Source: Kyrpidia tusciae DSM 2912 (GTDB lineage: Bacteria > Bacillota > Bacilli > Kyrpidiales > Kyrpidiaceae). Taken from it: 64,000 bases of DNA. A program made the translations under genes and the position numbers. This document shows positions 37,527 to 46,228 of the stretch, one piece after another. Each line of letters begins with the position of its first letter. Within the stretch, counting starts at the first letter, position 1. The notes beneath the pieces were generated by a model. It was not told where the DNA came from, made no database searches, and worked only from the letters and a program-made list of their open reading frames with translations. The stretch covers positions 2,418,001 to 2,482,000 of the forward strand of contig NC_014098.1 in NCBI RefSeq assembly GCF_000092905.1. Direction: 5' to 3'.

Positions 37527-37550
37527 GCATTTTTTGTGAAGATCGGGTGA
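37515..37550. repeat. 7-bp inverted repeat over the malic enzyme promoter
   Basis: TCACCCG at 37515-37521 and CGGGTGA at 37544-37550 are perfect inverted copies. One arm covers spacer and -35 of the promoter; the other lies about 20 bp upstream. No T-run follows, so an operator is more likely than a terminator. Confidence 0.4.
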
Positions 37551-37561
37551 AGCATCGCCGT

Positions 37562-38056
37562 CTATTGGACCGACCCGGATTCCCAATAATCCGCAGGAGC
37601 CTTATCGTGGGCGATTCGCGCCGAGGCCGCCGCCGCCAACCCGGCCACCAGATCATCGAGAAACGTATGAATCGCCGGGCCCTTTTCGTTTAATTTCGCC
37701 AGAATGCCCGTTTTCTCTTTGTCGAGATACCCGAAGCTGGTCAAGCCGATCGACCCGTAAACGTTGGTAATGGCCAATGCCATAATCTCATCCACGCCGT
37801 ACAGGGGCTCATCTCTTTCCATAATCGACTGCAAAGGCTCCGGCAGCAGCTTTTTCTCCGCCAATTCGTCCAAAGCAATTCCCGTATAGAGGGCGTGCTG
37901 CACCTCCCGCTTCTCCAACACCGTGAGCACACTTTCCACGCACTCTTCCAAGGTCAACTTGGGGTGAAATGGTTTTTGAAGCATGAACACGATCTCGGCG
38001 ATATCTTGGATCTGTACCCCCCGCCGAGCCAACAACTCCACCATTGAAGGCGCCAT
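37562..38056 (-). CDS. Phosphatidylglycerophosphatase A family protein (YutG type)
   Basis: A 164-residue protein of the PgpA/YutG family. The segments DIAEIVFMLQKPF, ALYTGIALDELAEKKLLPEP, NVYGSIGLTSFGYLDKEK and a C-terminal HTFLDDLVAGLAAAASAR match the family; no clear transmembrane helix is needed for the YutG subgroup. The ATG at 38056 follows GGGAGGAGG. It is 18 bp downstream of dnaE, so probably co-transcribed. Enzymatic activity of YutG-type proteins is not settled. Confidence 0.85.
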   Translation of the reverse strand: MAPSMVELLARRGVQIQDIAEIVFMLQKPFHPKLTLEECVESVLTVLEKREVQHALYTGIALDELAEKKLLPEPLQSIMERDEPLYGVDEIMALAITNVYGSIGLTSFGYLDKEKTGILAKLNEKGPAIHTFLDDLVAGLAAAASARIAHDKAPADYWESGSVQ

Positions 38057-38074
38057 GAACGCCCCTCCTCCCAA

Positions 38075-41050
38075 CTAGGTCAAATGATACACGATGGAAC
38101 CTTCCCCCAGCAACGCTTCCACGTCCGATGTCAGTCCGGGACCGGGTTGCACCCGCCACCTGTCTCCGAGCTCCCGGACGTCCCGGCTGGAACGAACCAG
38201 GCGAACCCTCCAGTTCCCGGGGTGCCGGGCCAACACCTGCCCCAGTTGCTTCAGCATCTCCGGCCCACCCCGCTTCACTCGGATGTAGACCCGGGCTCCG
38301 GTGAACGTCAAGCCCATCAACTCTTTTTCATGCCGAATTTTTTCCTGTTCATTCTCCGAACTCGCCCGGCGTCCGGGGCTCTCCTCGCCAAAAAACGTCA
38401 ACTGGGCACCGCCCCCGCCCCAGTGACTCTCCCGCTCTAAGCGGCCGAGCAATTCATCCCGGTTCTCACCCAGTTCATCGAAAGCACCGGCTCGAATCAG
38501 GGCCTCCACCGTCCGTCGATGGCACGCCCGGTGATCCACCCGGGACAGGAAATCCCCCAAAGAGCGAAATGTCCCCGCCCTCCGGGCGCCCAGCACCGCC
38601 TGGACCGCAGCTTGGCCCACATGTTTAATCGCTCCCAAGGCAAAACGGATCTTGCCATCTTCACTCACCGTAAATCCCGCCCCGCTGGTTTGCACCGAAG
38701 GGGGCAATACCTCGATGCCCCGCTGAAAAGCCTCTTCCACGTATTGGGCCACCTTATCGGCCGAAGCCATGGCAGCGGACAGCAGGGATGCGAAAAACTC
38801 CGCGGGGTAGTGCGCCTTGAGATACGCGGTTCGCCAGGATAACACAGCGTATGCAACCGCGTGGGAGCGGTTGAACCCATAATCGGCAAAGCGCACGATG
38901 AGGTCGTACAGTTCCTCGGCCAAATCCCTGGGATGTCCCTGCCTAAGGCATCCGGCCACAAAGGCCGCGCGCTGTTGTTCTAAAACCTCTCTTTTCTTCT
39001 TGCCCACCGCCCGGCGGAGAACATCGGCCTGGCCGAGCGTGAATCCCGCCATCCGCGAGGCGATCTGCATGATCTGCTCCTGATACACCACAATTCCGTA
39101 GGTATCTCGGAGAATCGGTTCCAAATCCGGGTGGGGATAGTGGACCGGCACCCGACCGTGCTTGGCGTCGATGTATCGGCTGATATTTTCCATCGGCCCC
39201 GGGCGGTACAAGGAGATCACCGCCACGATGTCTTCAAAACAGTTCGGCTGCAAGTCCCGCAAAACATGTTTTACCCCGGAAGACTCGAGCTGAAAACACC
39301 CGTCCGTATCGCCCCGGCCCAGAAGTTCATAGGTTTTCGGATCGGTGTACTCCTCGTCGATTTCCACAGCATGCCCCAGGCGCTCCCCCGCCAACTGCCG
39401 GGTGTGCTCGATAATCGACAGGGTGCGCAGCCCCAGGAAATCCATTTTCAATAACCCCACGGCTTCAAGGGAAGCCATGTCGTACTGGGTAATCAACCCT
39501 CCCTCCGGGGTGCGCTGCACCGGGACGACATCGGTCAAAGCCGAAGGGGCAATCACCACCCCGGCGGCATGGGTCGACGTGTGACGGGGCAACCCTTCCA
39601 GCCCCTTGGCCACCGTGAGCAATGTCCGAACCTGCTCATTCTCATCCATCAACGCCCGAAGTCGGGGTTCCTCCACCAAAGCTTGGTCCAACGTGATCCC
39701 CAGGGAAGCCGGCACAAGTTTGGCCACCCGGTCCACCAAAGCCGGCGGGAGACCGGTCACCCGACCGGCGTCCCGAATGGCCGCCCGGGCCGCCATGGTT
39801 CCGAAAGTAATAATCTGGGCAACCCGGTCGTGGCCGTATTTTTGGGCCACGTACTCAATGACTTCAAAACGGCGCTCATCTTCAAAGTCGATGTCAATAT
39901 CGGGCATGCTCACCCGCTCCGGGTTCAAGAAGCGCTCGAACAACAGGTGGTGGCGCACGGGATCCACCCCGGTAATCCCCAGGGCGTACGCCACCAGGCT
40001 TCCCGCTGCCGATCCCCGCCCGGGTCCCGTGGCAATGCCGTTTTCCCGACTGTACCGAATAAAATCCCACACGATCAGAAAATAGCTCGCAAATCCCATC
40101 CGGGCGATGACGCTGAGCTCGTGCTCCAATCGGTCCTTATACGAGGGAGGCACGGGATCGCCCACCCGCTGTCGAAGGCCCTCCTGGCATAACCGCCGTA
40201 GGTACCCATCCGGGCTCTCCCCTTCGGGCACGTCAAAAGAAGGCAGCAACACCCGCCCCAGAGGCAACTCCACCCGGCACCGCTCTGCAATCTCCAAAGC
40301 GGCGTTCACGGCCTGGGGGAGGTGAGCGAACCTTGCCCGCATCTCGGCGGAAGAGGCAAACCACCGGGGAGAAGGGGAGGGCGGCGGGGCGCCGTCATCC
40401 CCTTGCCGGAGGGCTTGCACCACCCGGGCCAAGGGCGCGTCCTCGGGGTCGATGTAATGCACGTCGGCCGTGGCGACCGGCAGGAGTCCATACTCTTCCC
40501 CGAGAGAAACCAACCGGTAGTGGCTCAAACGCCCCCTTTCACTTCCGTCGTCCTGCACTTCCAGCCACGCCCGGTTTGGCCCGAACACTTCGACAAACCG
40601 CCGCAGCCAGTCCCGGGCCCTCTCCGTGTCCCCCCGGGCCAAGGCCGCATCCACCGGGCCTTCTGCGCCGCCGGAAAGCAAAAACAGGCCGGGGGCGTGC
40701 GCTGTCACCGCCTCCCAGGACACCCCCAACTCCGGTCCGTCATGGGCCAGGCTCACCAGGCGAATCAGCCCTCGAAAACCCTTCTCCGACTCGGCCAAAA
40801 GAACCACGGCCGGCGGATCCCCTCTGGACGGCCTCTGAACGCTTTCTTCCACCAGGGGAATCTGGGCTCCCAGGATCGGCCGGATCCCCGCCTCCTTGGC
40901 CAATCGAACGAACCGAATCGCCGCGTACAAATTCGCCCAATCGGTGATGGCAACCCCGGGCATCCCGTCTGCCACGGCCCGTTGGATCAAGGCTTCCGGG
41001 CGGCACACGCCCCGAAGCAAAGAATACGCGCTATGAACATGAAGATGCAC
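38075..41050 (-). CDS. dnaE: DNA polymerase III alpha subunit DnaE, apparently without OB-fold
   Basis: A 991-residue family C replicative polymerase. The PHP domain begins with HLHVHSAYSLL. The palm acidic motif is SMPDIDIDFED, with GPGRGSAAGSLVAY nearby, and ATHAAGVVI-like THAAGVVIAPS is also present. HhH and finger regions follow. Near residue 915 the usual KELLG sequence is followed almost at once by the C-terminal module RVYIRVKRGG, so the OB-fold of about 100-130 residues seems missing. I start at GTG 41050 (AAGAAGG 7 nt upstream): a longer frame to 41116 would begin inside the ytoI terminator and lacks a ribosome binding site. Confidence 0.9.
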   Translation of the reverse strand: MHLHVHSAYSLLRGVCRPEALIQRAVADGMPGVAITDWANLYAAIRFVRLAKEAGIRPILGAQIPLVEESVQRPSRGDPPAVVLLAESEKGFRGLIRLVSLAHDGPELGVSWEAVTAHAPGLFLLSGGAEGPVDAALARGDTERARDWLRRFVEVFGPNRAWLEVQDDGSERGRLSHYRLVSLGEEYGLLPVATADVHYIDPEDAPLARVVQALRQGDDGAPPPSPSPRWFASSAEMRARFAHLPQAVNAALEIAERCRVELPLGRVLLPSFDVPEGESPDGYLRRLCQEGLRQRVGDPVPPSYKDRLEHELSVIARMGFASYFLIVWDFIRYSRENGIATGPGRGSAAGSLVAYALGITGVDPVRHHLLFERFLNPERVSMPDIDIDFEDERRFEVIEYVAQKYGHDRVAQIITFGTMAARAAIRDAGRVTGLPPALVDRVAKLVPASLGITLDQALVEEPRLRALMDENEQVRTLLTVAKGLEGLPRHTSTHAAGVVIAPSALTDVVPVQRTPEGGLITQYDMASLEAVGLLKMDFLGLRTLSIIEHTRQLAGERLGHAVEIDEEYTDPKTYELLGRGDTDGCFQLESSGVKHVLRDLQPNCFEDIVAVISLYRPGPMENISRYIDAKHGRVPVHYPHPDLEPILRDTYGIVVYQEQIMQIASRMAGFTLGQADVLRRAVGKKKREVLEQQRAAFVAGCLRQGHPRDLAEELYDLIVRFADYGFNRSHAVAYAVLSWRTAYLKAHYPAEFFASLLSAAMASADKVAQYVEEAFQRGIEVLPPSVQTSGAGFTVSEDGKIRFALGAIKHVGQAAVQAVLGARRAGTFRSLGDFLSRVDHRACHRRTVEALIRAGAFDELGENRDELLGRLERESHWGGGGAQLTFFGEESPGRRASSENEQEKIRHEKELMGLTFTGARVYIRVKRGGPEMLKQLGQVLARHPGNWRVRLVRSSRDVRELGDRWRVQPGPGLTSDVEALLGEGSIVYHLT

Positions 41051-41098
41051 AAAGGTGCCTTCTTGATCCGTATCCCGACACCTCCAAGTCTCGAGGAC

Positions 41099-41127
41099 AA
41101 AAAAAGGCCGCCTCACCCACCGACGGC
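41099..41127 (-). terminator. Terminator of ytoI
   Basis: On the minus strand GCCGTC, a 9-nt loop and GGCGGC form a stem with one G-T pair (41107-41127), then CTTTTTTT. It separates ytoI from dnaE. Confidence 0.65.
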
Positions 41128-41136
41128 GCCCCCGCG

Positions 41137-42444
41137 TTACCGTTCCAGCACCTGGGCGGTAAACAAGGCCTTTCCGACCAATTCCCCATTATGATAGAGC
41201 TCTACGTCGGCTTTGCCAAATTTCCGGCCCATGTCAATCGCCGCGGCCTTCACCGACAAGGTACTGTCAATCTGAATCGGTTTGAGGAAATAAATGGAGA
41301 CGTTCTCGACCACCATGTCCGAGTGCCGGGTACGGCGGATGGCACTGGACCCGGCTTCGGCGATGAGGGTCATCAATACTCCCGTGGACACGCCGCCGAG
41401 CCGGTTGCTCATCTGGGGGGTAATATCCCCGACCAACCATACGGTGCGATCAGGGCCTTTTTCTTCTTTAAATTGGCTGAGGATGATATCCTCGATGGTC
41501 TGGCCGACCTGGGGCTGCTTTTGCATGTACTGCAACGCCTTGATAACATCTTGACGGCTGATCACTCCCATCAGCCGGCGATTTTCAACGACGGGCAACA
41601 ACTCGATACCTTCCCACACCATGATATGGGCCGCCGAGGCCACCGACGTCTTCGGTGTCACCGTGATGGGATTCTTCGACATCAGCCGTTCCACCGGCGC
41701 TTCGTCTGGCTCCCCGGTCACGTCCTTGGACGTGAGCATTCCCACGACCCGCAACTGCGGGTCCACCACCGGAAATCGGCTGTGCCCGGTCAGATTCACC
41801 AAAGCGCGATAGTCCCCGGCCCGGGCGGACAGGGAGATGCTGACCGGCTTGGTATCCCCGATCAGATCTTCCACCAGGACGATCTCTTTTTTGATCAGCC
41901 GGTCATAAATGGCGCGATTGATCAACGTCGCAATGGTAAAGGTATCATAGGCCGAAGAGATCAGCGGCAATTCCCGCCGATCCGCCAGCTCCTTCACCTC
42001 TTCGTTGGTATCGAATCCCCCGGTAATCAACACCGCCGCCCCATGCTCCAGGGAAGCCCGGTGCGCCTCTTCTCGGTTGCCGACGATGAGCAGGCAATCC
42101 TTGTCGATATAGCGCAGCATCGCGTCGATCTCCATGGCGCCAATGACAAACTTCGTCAGCGTTTTGTGCAGCCCACTGCGGCCCGCGAGGACCGTACCAT
42201 CCACGATATTGACCACTTCCGCAAAGGTCAAGCGCTCAATGTTCTTCTTTTGCTGCTTTTCGATCCGAACCGTGCCCACCCGCTCGATGGTGCTGACGAT
42301 CCCCCGCATCTCCGCCTCTTTGATCGCCCGATAGGCCGTTCCTTCACTGACGTCCATCATCTTGGCAATCTGCCGGACGGAGATCTTACTTCCCACGGCT
42401 AAATCCTCAATATGTTGTAAAATGAGTTCATGTTTGGTCGCCAT
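41137..42444 (-). CDS. ytoI: DRTGG/CBS/hotdog regulatory protein (YtoI family)
   Basis: A 435-residue multidomain protein. In order: a winged HTH (about 1-60, KISVRQIAKMMDVSEGTAYRAI), a DRTGG domain (about 70-185), two CBS domains (about 190-310, LMSKNPITVTPKTS and VVENRRLMGVISRQDVIKAL) and a C-terminal thioesterase-like hotdog domain (about 325-435). CBS pairs bind adenine nucleotides such as c-di-AMP or ATP. The ATG at 42444 follows GGAGGCGGG. In B. subtilis ytoI lies near dnaE and ytkL, as here. Its biochemical role is unknown. Confidence 0.9.
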   Translation of the reverse strand: MATKHELILQHIEDLAVGSKISVRQIAKMMDVSEGTAYRAIKEAEMRGIVSTIERVGTVRIEKQQKKNIERLTFAEVVNIVDGTVLAGRSGLHKTLTKFVIGAMEIDAMLRYIDKDCLLIVGNREEAHRASLEHGAAVLITGGFDTNEEVKELADRRELPLISSAYDTFTIATLINRAIYDRLIKKEIVLVEDLIGDTKPVSISLSARAGDYRALVNLTGHSRFPVVDPQLRVVGMLTSKDVTGEPDEAPVERLMSKNPITVTPKTSVASAAHIMVWEGIELLPVVENRRLMGVISRQDVIKALQYMQKQPQVGQTIEDIILSQFKEEKGPDRTVWLVGDITPQMSNRLGGVSTGVLMTLIAEAGSSAIRRTRHSDMVVENVSIYFLKPIQIDSTLSVKAAAIDMGRKFGKADVELYHNGELVGKALFTAQVLER

Positions 42445-42477
42445 AACCCGCCTCCGTGACCGGCGATTTCTAAGCGT

Positions 42478-42483
42478 ATTATA
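42478..42483 (-). promoter_or_regulatory. -10 element of ytoI
   Basis: A perfect TATAAT on the minus strand, 33 bp upstream of the ytoI ATG. The -35 is poor, so activator help is possible. Confidence 0.4.
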
Positions 42484-42557
42484 CTGTGAAACGGGCGTTG
42501 CTGACCAGTATGGAGGATGAACACAACAACCCCCAACAGGGAAAGGAGACGACAAAG

Positions 42558-43007
42558 GTGGAAGTTTCTCTAGAAATCATCGTCCGCTCGACGGAGATCG
42601 ATGTAAATGGGCATGTCAACAATGCCAAATATCTCGAGTATATGGAGTGGGGGCGGGAGGAATGGTACGAACGGGCCGATCTTCCCTACGACCGATTTTT
42701 GGCCATGGGTATCCAAACGGTAACGGTGAACATCAACATTAACTATCGCCGGGAATGTCGTCAAGGCGACCACCTGACAATTTGGACCAAACCATTGCGA
42801 CGGGGACGGACGAGCTTCGTCCTGAAGCAGGAGATCCTCAATGAACGGGGAGAAGTGGCAGCCGATGCCGAAGTCACCAGCGTGTGCATGGATGTCGCCA
42901 CCCGGCGATCCCGCCCGCTTCCCGACGAACTCGCCCGATATTTTCCTACATATAATCCCGATGAATCTTGCGGGGGTCTTCAGGATCCCGCCGGGAAAGC
43001 TGAATGA
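42558..43007 (+). CDS. Acyl-CoA thioesterase, 4HBT hotdog family
   Basis: A 149-residue hotdog-fold thioesterase hydrolysing acyl- or hydroxybenzoyl-CoA type thioesters. The active-site motif IDVNGHVNNAKYLEYMEWGRE with catalytic Asp and Asn follows the YbgC/FcbC pattern. GTG at 42558 has AAGGAG 9 nt upstream, whereas the earlier GTG at 42486 has none. It is divergent from ytoI, which itself ends in a hotdog domain. The 3' end overlaps the convergent small membrane gene by 62 bp. The natural substrate is unknown. Confidence 0.85.
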   Translation: MEVSLEIIVRSTEIDVNGHVNNAKYLEYMEWGREEWYERADLPYDRFLAMGIQTVTVNININYRRECRQGDHLTIWTKPLRRGRTSFVLKQEILNERGEVAADAEVTSVCMDVATRRSRPLPDELARYFPTYNPDESCGGLQDPAGKAE

Positions 43008-43251
43008 CCTGGCGGGACGCCGCCCGACGAACGGCCAAGGGCACTCGGTCCGGCGCCCTTCGCTCCCGGTCCACCTCCATCAATCGGTACAAAAAACTGC
43101 CCAAGGCCAAAAGGGCAAGGGCCATCCACGCCGCGGCAAAGGTGGCCGCCCGGGGGGACTCCGGCTGGGGCAGCCGGGGCAGACCGTAGATCAAAAGTAC
43201 CCCTGCACAGACCAGACCGACAAAGGTCCAAAAGAAGGTTTTCGGCCGCAC
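42946..43251 (-). CDS. Small two-TM membrane protein, unknown
   Basis: A 101-residue protein with two hydrophobic segments (about 5-22 and 34-53), then a basic cytoplasmic tail rich in Arg and Asp. It begins with GTG at 43251, with AAAGGAGGGG upstream, a strong sign that it is real. Its last 62 bp overlap the convergent thioesterase gene. The location recalls B. subtilis ytpI (beside ytoI), but the sequence does not look like YtpI, which has three membrane segments. Function unknown. Confidence 0.6.
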   Translation of the reverse strand: MRPKTFFWTFVGLVCAGVLLIYGLPRLPQPESPRAATFAAAWMALALLALGSFLYRLMEVDRERRAPDRVPLAVRRAASRQVIQLSRRDPEDPRKIHRDYM

Positions 43252-43445
43252 GTTGACCCCTCCTTTTGGTACAAGGCTATGCACGCGCCCAATGCGATAT
43301 GCGCAAAGCCATGGGGCCGCTCGGGGCACCGCCGGCGGATGCGGCCGATGGGGCGGGTGAAGTGAAGGCCGCATAGAGGGGCCTCGCCGCGGCCACAATA
43401 ACGCTGGGCAAACGCCCAACCTTACGCCGAAGGGGGCGCAGACAC

Positions 43446-43694
43446 GTGCACGTTCTCGAGAACTTTGATCAGTGGAAGAACTTCCTCGGCGACCGGGTTG
43501 ATCAGGCGCAGTCGGCCGGGATGAGCACCGAGCAGATCCAAAAGATCGCTTATCGCATGGGAGACTACCTGGCTCAGCATGTGGATCCCAAAAACAAACA
43601 GGAGCGCCTTCTGCAGGAGATGTGGAAAGTGAGTTCCGAGCAGGACCAACAGGCGCTTGCCCGGATCATGGTCAACTTGGTCAACCAAAGCTGA
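43446..43694 (+). CDS. DUF3243 family protein
   Basis: An 82-residue all-helical cytosolic protein (HVLENFDQWKNFLGDRVDQA, then a KIAYRMGDYLAQHVDPKN core) matching DUF3243, common in sporulating Bacillales. The GTG at 43446 follows GAAGGGGGCG. It stands alone with its own terminator. Function unknown. Confidence 0.8.
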   Translation: MHVLENFDQWKNFLGDRVDQAQSAGMSTEQIQKIAYRMGDYLAQHVDPKNKQERLLQEMWKVSSEQDQQALARIMVNLVNQS

Positions 43695-43717
43695 CGCGCA
43701 TGACCAAGAGGTTGAAC

Positions 43718-43748
43718 GGCCCTTCACCACGGGGTGAAGGGCCTTTTT
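43718..43748 (+). terminator. Terminator of the DUF3243 gene
   Basis: GGCCCTTCACC (43718-43728), loop ACGG, GGTGAAGGGCC (43733-43743), then TTTTT. Confidence 0.9.
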
Positions 43749-43784
43749 CCAGATCTCGGGCCTGACCGCTCTTTACACCTGCCG

Positions 43785-44468
43785 TTAGATTTCGAGACTG
43801 CCTTCCACCTCGAGCACCTGGCAGGTAAACCCTTTCCCTCGCACCGCCGAGGCAAAGGCTCCCACATCCTGGGCGATCAGGGGGAAAGTATTGTAATGCA
43901 TGGGGATCACCGTCCGGGGTCGGAGCAGTTCCACAGCGTACAGTGCGTCTTCGGGGCCCATTGTAAAATTGTCGCCAATGGGCAAGGCCGCCGCGTCGAT
44001 GGCGTGGCGATCCCCGATCAGCTTCATATCTCCGAACAGCGCCGTATCCCCGGCGTGATAAAACGTTTTTCCGCCCATCGTCACCAAATAACCGCAAGGG
44101 TTGCCGCCTTCGTGCATGCCATCTTCGTCTTCGATGCCAGCCCCGTGAAACGCCAGAGTCAGCTTCACTTTTCCAAAGTCGAACTGGTGGGATCCGCCCA
44201 AATGCATCCCGTGAACTTGAGCGCCTTTCTTTGCGCAATACGCCGCCAGTTCAAAGGGAGCGATGATCGGGACATTCAACCGTTTCGCGATGGCGATGGC
44301 GTCCCCGAGATGATCCCCGTGTCCGTGGGTCAACAGCACCGCATCGACCTGTACATCTTCAGGCTTGATCTTGCTGACCGGGCTGCCGGAAAGGAATGGG
44401 TCGATGATCACCCGCTTTCCGCCGGCCTCCACCTCAAAACACGCATGCCCGTGATAGACCAGTTTCAT
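43785..44468 (-). CDS. ytkL: Metallo-beta-lactamase-fold hydrolase, UPF0173 (YtkL)
   Basis: A 227-residue member of the UPF0173 metal-dependent hydrolase family. The metal site is HGHGDHLGD, with further ligands in YHAGDTALF and VIPMHYNTFP. The ATG at 44468 follows GAGGGGTGATC. It keeps the ytoI-ytkL neighbourhood of B. subtilis. The physiological substrate of the family is unknown. Confidence 0.92.
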   Translation of the reverse strand: MKLVYHGHACFEVEAGGKRVIIDPFLSGSPVSKIKPEDVQVDAVLLTHGHGDHLGDAIAIAKRLNVPIIAPFELAAYCAKKGAQVHGMHLGGSHQFDFGKVKLTLAFHGAGIEDEDGMHEGGNPCGYLVTMGGKTFYHAGDTALFGDMKLIGDRHAIDAAALPIGDNFTMGPEDALYAVELLRPRTVIPMHYNTFPLIAQDVGAFASAVRGKGFTCQVLEVEGSLEI

Positions 44469-44558
44469 CGGATCACCCCTCTTGGCCCGCCGACTTGACC
44501 CAGCCGGCGGATATATGTAGGCGGGATTCGAGACCCTTCTTCATTATAACGCGATTTT

Positions 44559-46100
44559 TTAAAGAAGTCCCATCGCCCGCGCCACCATCACCGCCATGTC
44601 GCCCCGGGTTAAGGGTTGATCTGGATGAAACAAACCGTCCGGAAAACCGGCGACAATCCCTTTCGCTCGGAGGGCCGCTACGGAGCCCTCGGCCCAGGAT
44701 CCCTTCAGGTCGGGAAACCCGCTTCCACCGGAGGCGGATAGCCCCAGAGTCTTGGCGATCATGGCCGCGCCCTCCGCCCGGGTCACCGCTCGATCCGGTT
44801 CAAACCTCCCGTCCCCAACGCCGTGGACCCAGCCCGCCGCCTGAGCTCTGCCGATCACCTCATAGGCCCAGTGGCCCCGGGGAACATCTGAAAACCCCGC
44901 GAACCGCACCGGGACCGGGCGCAGAGCGTTGACCAACATGGCTGTGGCTTCCGCTCGGCTCACCGCGCGGGTCGGATGGAACAAGCCGTCCGAATCACCG
45001 TGAACCCAACCTTTTTCCCATAATTTTAGAATCGCAGGCTCAGCACCGATATTGAAAATATCGGGAAATGGCCCTCCGCTCATGGCGCGCCTGAAAATCC
45101 CCCATACCGAAGGGTCTTCTTGACCCAAGCTCCAAGCAAATCCCCCTCTGAGGCCGTATTTCGCCACCAAAGACAATTTGGCAGCGATGGTCGTTCGATT
45201 GTCGTAATAAATGTCCACCCGCCCTGCACCGGAGGAATACCCGTAATGCATGGTTTTCTGCACCGGATCGTAATTGGGTTCGCCCCCGATCTGGGAGACC
45301 AACCGGGAGATGGCAGGATAAGAAATCGAATCACCGCCCCAGCCATTCACCCACCGCCTGCCGTAAACGGGAACTCCGAGCAGGAATTTTTCCCTGGGAA
45401 TCTGGGACAACATGTATCGGATCGACTGTTCCACCCAGGGATCACCGGCTACGGGCCCCGGGGGATCGCCCTGAACCCTCTCGTCGTAGGTCATGACGGT
45501 GATGTAGTCACACAAAGCGGCAAGCGCCTGGTTGTCATAGGCTGCAACCCATCCGGACTGAACCGGCCCCTGAATGGCCGGCACCGCTGCCGCCAATTGT
45601 TTTGACGGGGGGAGATCGTTGCGAAGAGCCTGAACAAAGGCTGTCAAGGCCCCCCTGTCTCCAACGGTCAGATTCTCCAGATCCACGATGACCCCATCCA
45701 GGTTCCGCCCGCTCACAATCCCGGCGATTTGTGCCGCCAGGGCGGGCCCATTCTCCAAAGCTCTTCGCCCGGCTTCCCGGTTCCAATCGTTGCCGATAAA
45801 AGGCACCATTTCAAGTCCGCGATCATGGGCCGCTTGCACCAGCCCATCGTCCACGTAATTCGCCAGACTTCCGTCCGGTTGAATTTGAAAAAAATCCGGA
45901 GACACCACATCCGCGTTTCCGGCGATCCGGTCCAGAAGCCCCAGTCGCGCTTCTCGACTAAAGCCCGACAGATACACGAGAGACACGGGGCTGCCGAGGC
46001 CCGCCGAAGCCGGAGTCCCAACACCGACTGCGAAAATCGCCTCGACGGCAAGCACCACTGCCGCCACCGCCGGAGCGATGCGCCTCACCTTCCCCCTCAC
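44559..46100 (-). CDS. Secreted family 18 glycosidase with three SLH domains
   Basis: A 513-residue exported protein. The signal peptide (about 1-33) ends near TPASA. Residues 38-340 are a GH18-type barrel with the motif DGVIVDLENL; the catalytic Glu142 is kept, but the second Asp of the classical DxxDxDxE is Ile, as in spore-cortex enzymes of the YaaH/SleL type. Other barrel features are YITVMTYDE and LGVPVYGRRW. The C-terminus has three SLH domains (about 346-392, 404-451, 462-513) anchoring it to cell-wall polymers. GTG at 46100 follows GGGGGGTGAG. It probably trims peptidoglycan or related glycans. Confidence 0.85.
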   Translation of the reverse strand: MRGKVRRIAPAVAAVVLAVEAIFAVGVGTPASAGLGSPVSLVYLSGFSREARLGLLDRIAGNADVVSPDFFQIQPDGSLANYVDDGLVQAAHDRGLEMVPFIGNDWNREAGRRALENGPALAAQIAGIVSGRNLDGVIVDLENLTVGDRGALTAFVQALRNDLPPSKQLAAAVPAIQGPVQSGWVAAYDNQALAALCDYITVMTYDERVQGDPPGPVAGDPWVEQSIRYMLSQIPREKFLLGVPVYGRRWVNGWGGDSISYPAISRLVSQIGGEPNYDPVQKTMHYGYSSGAGRVDIYYDNRTTIAAKLSLVAKYGLRGGFAWSLGQEDPSVWGIFRRAMSGGPFPDIFNIGAEPAILKLWEKGWVHGDSDGLFHPTRAVSRAEATAMLVNALRPVPVRFAGFSDVPRGHWAYEVIGRAQAAGWVHGVGDGRFEPDRAVTRAEGAAMIAKTLGLSASGGSGFPDLKGSWAEGSVAALRAKGIVAGFPDGLFHPDQPLTRGDMAVMVARAMGLL

Positions 46101-46228
46101 ATTCTCTCACCCCCCGACTCTTTCATCCTATCAGGGTGAGAGACTGCTAGCGTCAGGAGCTGAGTGGGCGGCCGCCCATAATTTTTATGGTAATCCGGAA
46201 AATCCCATGCGATGTCCGGCCGTTTCGA

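Noticed and set aside
41051-41116. Longer dnaE start at GTG 41116
   Set aside because: It would place the coding start inside the ytoI terminator and has no ribosome binding site; the GTG at 41050 gives the standard PHP-domain beginning.
46166-46177. GGGCGGCCGCCC palindrome upstream of DUF445's end
   Set aside because: It has no loop, no T-run on the relevant strand and is easily formed by chance in G+C-rich DNA.
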